From Sinorhizobium sp. (GTDB taxonomy: Bacteria > Pseudomonadota > Alphaproteobacteria > Rhizobiales > Rhizobiaceae): a stretch of 15,066 bases of DNA. Position 1 is the stretch's first letter. Every line of letters begins with the position of its first letter. The notes beneath the pieces are model-generated. The model ran no database searches. It had not been told where the DNA came from and worked only from the letters and a program-made list of their open reading frames with translations. This document shows, piece after piece, positions 12,872-15,066 of this stretch. The position numbers and the translations under genes are program-made. The stretch covers positions 1 through 15,066 of the forward strand of contig JAPSJG010000030.1 in the NCBI GenBank assembly GCA_031178305.1. Direction: 5' to 3'.

Positions 12872-13408
12872 ATGATTTTCGGACTGTTCAAGAGAAAAAG
12901 CGGCAATATTGCGATAGTGGAGCGCCAATATGCTCACCTGACCGCGGCGGCGCGCCAGCCGTTTCTCTACTCGGACCTCGATGTTCCCGATACGGTAATG
13001 GGGCGTTTCGAGATGCTCTCGGCCATTCTCATCCTTTATTTCCGCCGCACCCGCAATTCGCCGCGCACCGGCCAGGAGATCGCCCAGGAGATCGTCGATG
13101 CCTTCTTCGAGGACGTCGATCATTCGATCCGCGAGCTCGGCGTCGGCGATGCCGGCGTGCCGAAGAAGATGAAGAAGCTTGCGGGCATGTTTTACGGGCG
13201 GCTCGAGTCCTATGCGGCGGCGCTCGACAGGAGCGACGGCGAGGCGCTTGCCGCGGCGCTCAGGCGCAATTTCCACCCGGAGGTGGCGGGCGGTCCGACT
13301 ATGGAAGGTCTTGCTGCCTATCTCTTTGCTGTCGAGGCCGCGCTCACGGGCGCCCCGGAGGAAGTGGTCGAAACGGGCCAGTTGCGCGTTCCGCCGGCGG
13401 GAGCGTAA
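12872..13408 (+). CDS. Ubiquinol-cytochrome c chaperone family protein (CBP3-like)
   Basis: A 178-residue protein of the family of yeast Cbp3, which assists assembly of cytochrome b and the bc1 complex. Recognition rests on FRRTRNSPRTGQEIAQEIVD (57-76) and DVDHSIRELGVGD followed by VPKKMKKLAGMFYGR (81-110), the core pattern of bacterial members, which also carry a helical C-terminal part. It is soluble, with no signal peptide or membrane segment. I start at ATG 12872 (MIFGLFKRKS), as in rhizobial homologues from memory; the frame is open upstream to 12632, but that stretch lies across the bamE start. The Shine-Dalgarno sequence is weak. Gene order bamE / chaperone / DUF177 / plsX is typical of rhizobia. 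Bacterial function is inferred by family only. Confidence 0.85.
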   Translation: MIFGLFKRKSGNIAIVERQYAHLTAAARQPFLYSDLDVPDTVMGRFEMLSAILILYFRRTRNSPRTGQEIAQEIVDAFFEDVDHSIRELGVGDAGVPKKMKKLAGMFYGRLESYAAALDRSDGEALAAALRRNFHPEVAGGPTMEGLAAYLFAVEAALTGAPEEVVETGQLRVPPAGA

Positions 13409-13468
13409 TAGGCGCTCGGCAAGCCCGCGGCCCGCTCGAGTGCGCGGCGCGGCAGGAAGGAAACGATC

Positions 13469-14020
13469 ATGAAGCACGAAGGCAACCCGGCATTTTCCTA
13501 CCCGGTAAAGGTGGGGCATATTTCCGCAAATCCGGTCAGCGTGCAGTTGTCGGCAAACGAGTCGGAGCGCCGCGCTTTGGCCGCGCTCTGGAACATCGAT
13601 GAGGTGAAGGCGCTCGACGCCGACCTCGAGATCGGGCGGTGGAAGAAGGATGGCGTGAAGATCAAAGGCGAGGTGCGTGCCCATATCGTCCAGACCTGCG
13701 TCGTCACGCTCGAGCCCGTCGAAGCGGATATCCGCGAACCGGTCGAGGCAATTTTTGTGCCCGAGGGTTCGCGCCTGGCCCGCCAGGCGGACAATGATGG
13801 CGGCGAAATGATTCTCGATCCGAGCGGGCCCGACATTCCCGATGTCTTTGCGGGCGACACGATCGACGCTGGCGTGGTGGTCAGCGAGCATGTGGCGCTC
13901 GCAATCGACCCCTATCCGCGCAAGGAGGGGGCCCTGTTTGGCGAGCGCATCGAAAGCTCCGCGGCGGACGACCAGCGGCCGCATCCCTTCGCGGTGCTTA
14001 AGGACTGGAAAAAGAATTGA
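13469..14020 (+). CDS. DUF177 / YceD family protein
   Basis: A 183-residue cytosolic protein of the YceD family (large ribosomal RNA subunit accumulation protein), linked in E. coli and plants to 23S rRNA accumulation. Family signs are ESERRALAALWNIDEVKALD (31-50), then VKIKGEVRAHIVQTCVVTLE (63-82) with the conserved Cys77, then REPVEAIFVPE and an acidic stretch ending AIDPYPRKEGA. The ATG at 13469 has AGGAAGGAAA closely upstream. In many bacteria this gene is followed by rpmF and plsX; here plsX comes next with a 190-base gap and no rpmF. It starts 60 bases after the CBP3-like gene and is probably co-transcribed with it. Confidence 0.88.
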   Translation: MKHEGNPAFSYPVKVGHISANPVSVQLSANESERRALAALWNIDEVKALDADLEIGRWKKDGVKIKGEVRAHIVQTCVVTLEPVEADIREPVEAIFVPEGSRLARQADNDGGEMILDPSGPDIPDVFAGDTIDAGVVVSEHVALAIDPYPRKEGALFGERIESSAADDQRPHPFAVLKDWKKN

Positions 14021-14210
14021 AACGGCCCGCGCCCGGCCTACAATTCGGTTGTCACGCAGACGAAAAGAAGTATTTTGGCCCGGCTCCAGCCGAGGGCAGC
14101 GCCGAGACGTTGAATGCTGGCCCAAGCGTCGGAAGGAACGTGGGATCGCTGCCGCTTGAAGGCGTCGCAGTGAGACGCGTCATCTGGCGGGAAAAAAGGA
14201 TAAGACACGC

Positions 14211-15066
14211 GTGGTCAGAATTTCACTTGACGTGATGGGGGGCGACTATGGTCCTGAAGTCGTCATCCCGGGCGCAGCAAGGGCGCTCGAACGTCATCCG
14301 GACATAAGGTTCGTTCTGTTCGGCCAGGAAGCGCGATGTGCCGAATCGTTGGCCAAGTTTCCGAAGCTTCAGGCAGCGAGCATTTTCCACGATTGCGAGA
14401 TCGCCGTCGGCATGGACGAGAAGCCCAGCCAGGCGCTCAGGCGCGGCCGCGGCAAGTCGAGCATGTGGAAGGCGATCGACGCGATCAATGTCGGCGAGGC
14501 GGATGTCGTGGTCTCGGCCGGCAACACCGGCGCGCTCATGGCGATGTCGGTTTTTTGCCTCAGGACGATGCAGGGCATTCAGCGCCCGGCGATCGCCGCC
14601 ATCTGGCCGACCCTCAAGGGCGAGAGCATCGTCCTCGATGTCGGCGCGACCATCGGCGCGGACGCACAGCAGCTCATGGATTTCGCGCTGATGGGCGGCG
14701 CAATGGCACGCGCCCTCTTCGAGGTGGAGCGCCCTTCGGTCGGGCTGCTGAACGTCGGCGTCGAGGAGATCAAGGGCCAGGAAGAGGTCAAGGAGGCCGG
14801 CCGGCTCATCCGCGAGGCCAATATCGAGGGCATCGATTATTATGGCTTCGTCGAGGGTGACGATATCGGTCGGGGTACGGTCGATGTGGTCGTAACGGAA
14901 GGATTTTCCGGCAATATCGCGCTGAAGGCGGCGGAAGGTACCGCCCGCCAGATCGCCGAATATCTGCGCGCCGCCATGTCGCGCACGCTTCTTGCCAAGA
15001 TCGGCTATGTCTTCGCCAAGGGCGCCTTTGACCGGCTGCGCGAGAAGATGGACCCTCGCAAGGTCA
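14211..15066 (+). CDS. plsX: Phosphate acyltransferase PlsX (3' end outside the window)
   Basis: Peripheral membrane enzyme that converts acyl-ACP to acyl-phosphate, the first step of phosphatidic acid synthesis by PlsX/PlsY. The GTG at 14211 starts MVRISLDVMGGDYGPEVVIP, the family N-terminus; AAAGGA at 14195-14200 is ten bases upstream. The 285 residues present include KPSQALRRGRGKSSMWKAID (71-90), SAGNTGALMA (102-111), VLDVGATIGAD (141-151), GLLNVGVEEIKG (178-189) and VVTEGFSGNIALKA (227-240). The full protein should be about 345 residues, so about 60 are missing. In relatives fabH follows, linking it to fatty acid synthesis. The 190 bases before it show no gene and may carry its own promoter. 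Confidence 0.96.
   Translation, partial: MVRISLDVMGGDYGPEVVIPGAARALERHPDIRFVLFGQEARCAESLAKFPKLQAASIFHDCEIAVGMDEKPSQALRRGRGKSSMWKAIDAINVGEADVVVSAGNTGALMAMSVFCLRTMQGIQRPAIAAIWPTLKGESIVLDVGATIGADAQQLMDFALMGGAMARALFEVERPSVGLLNVGVEEIKGQEEVKEAGRLIREANIEGIDYYGFVEGDDIGRGTVDVVVTEGFSGNIALKAAEGTARQIAEYLRAAMSRTLLAKIGYVFAKGAFDRLREKMDPRKV

Noticed and set aside
1..15066. Search for CRISPR arrays, rRNA, toxin-antitoxin pairs, phage genes and restriction or defence genes.
   Set aside because: No regularly spaced repeats and no recognisable member of these classes were seen; most of the window is core metabolism.

Overview
The window is a chromosomal stretch of an alphaproteobacterium of the Rhizobiaceae, most probably Sinorhizobium/Ensifer. 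The support is high G+C coding sequence, the gene order glyA-nrdR-ribD-ribE ... ribH-nusB ... hppA ... bamE / CBP3-type chaperone / DUF177 / plsX as I recall it from rhizobial chromosomes, protein features typical of the group (K+-independent HppA, short BamE lipoprotein), and rhizobial-type palindromic repeats. The species assignment is inference.

Layout. 1-114 is the 3' end of an upstream gene. 303-3891 is a tight co-directional block: glyA (serine hydroxymethyltransferase), nrdR (ribonucleotide reductase repressor), ribD and ribE (riboflavin synthesis). It meets a convergent pair of minus-strand genes, a small exported protein (3973-4323) and a GNAT acetyltransferase (4575-5156), with a perfect hairpin between the two directions. 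The riboflavin/transcription block resumes at 5524 with ribH, nusB (GTGA overlap) and an MFS transporter. ribD, ribE and ribH together make riboflavin, but the pathway is split here by the minus-strand genes.

7681-9643 is the accessory part: about 1.95 kb bounded by inverted copies of a repeat that share 25 identical bases. It has a visibly lower G+C look and holds only small unrecognised genes. Two of these (a four-helix membrane protein and a small acidic protein) are each broken by one single-base frameshift. I see no transposase. The same repeat forms both arms of a compact MITE-like element of about 160 bp at 12063-12225, beside the stop codon of bamE. The left copy also supplies the last codons and stop of the MFS gene. 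A different rhizobial-type palindromic repeat sits in frame inside ribD.

9857-11992 is hppA, a K+-independent proton-pumping pyrophosphatase, closed by a very strong terminator. From 12226 on there is an envelope, respiration and lipid block: bamE on the minus strand (TTG start), then a ubiquinol-cytochrome c chaperone-family gene, a DUF177/YceD gene and plsX (GTG start, cut by the window end) on the plus strand. Most of the window is ordinary core genome. The parts worth a second look are the repeat-bounded segment, the MITE-like element and the ribD insertion. I did not see a convincing new multi-gene system.
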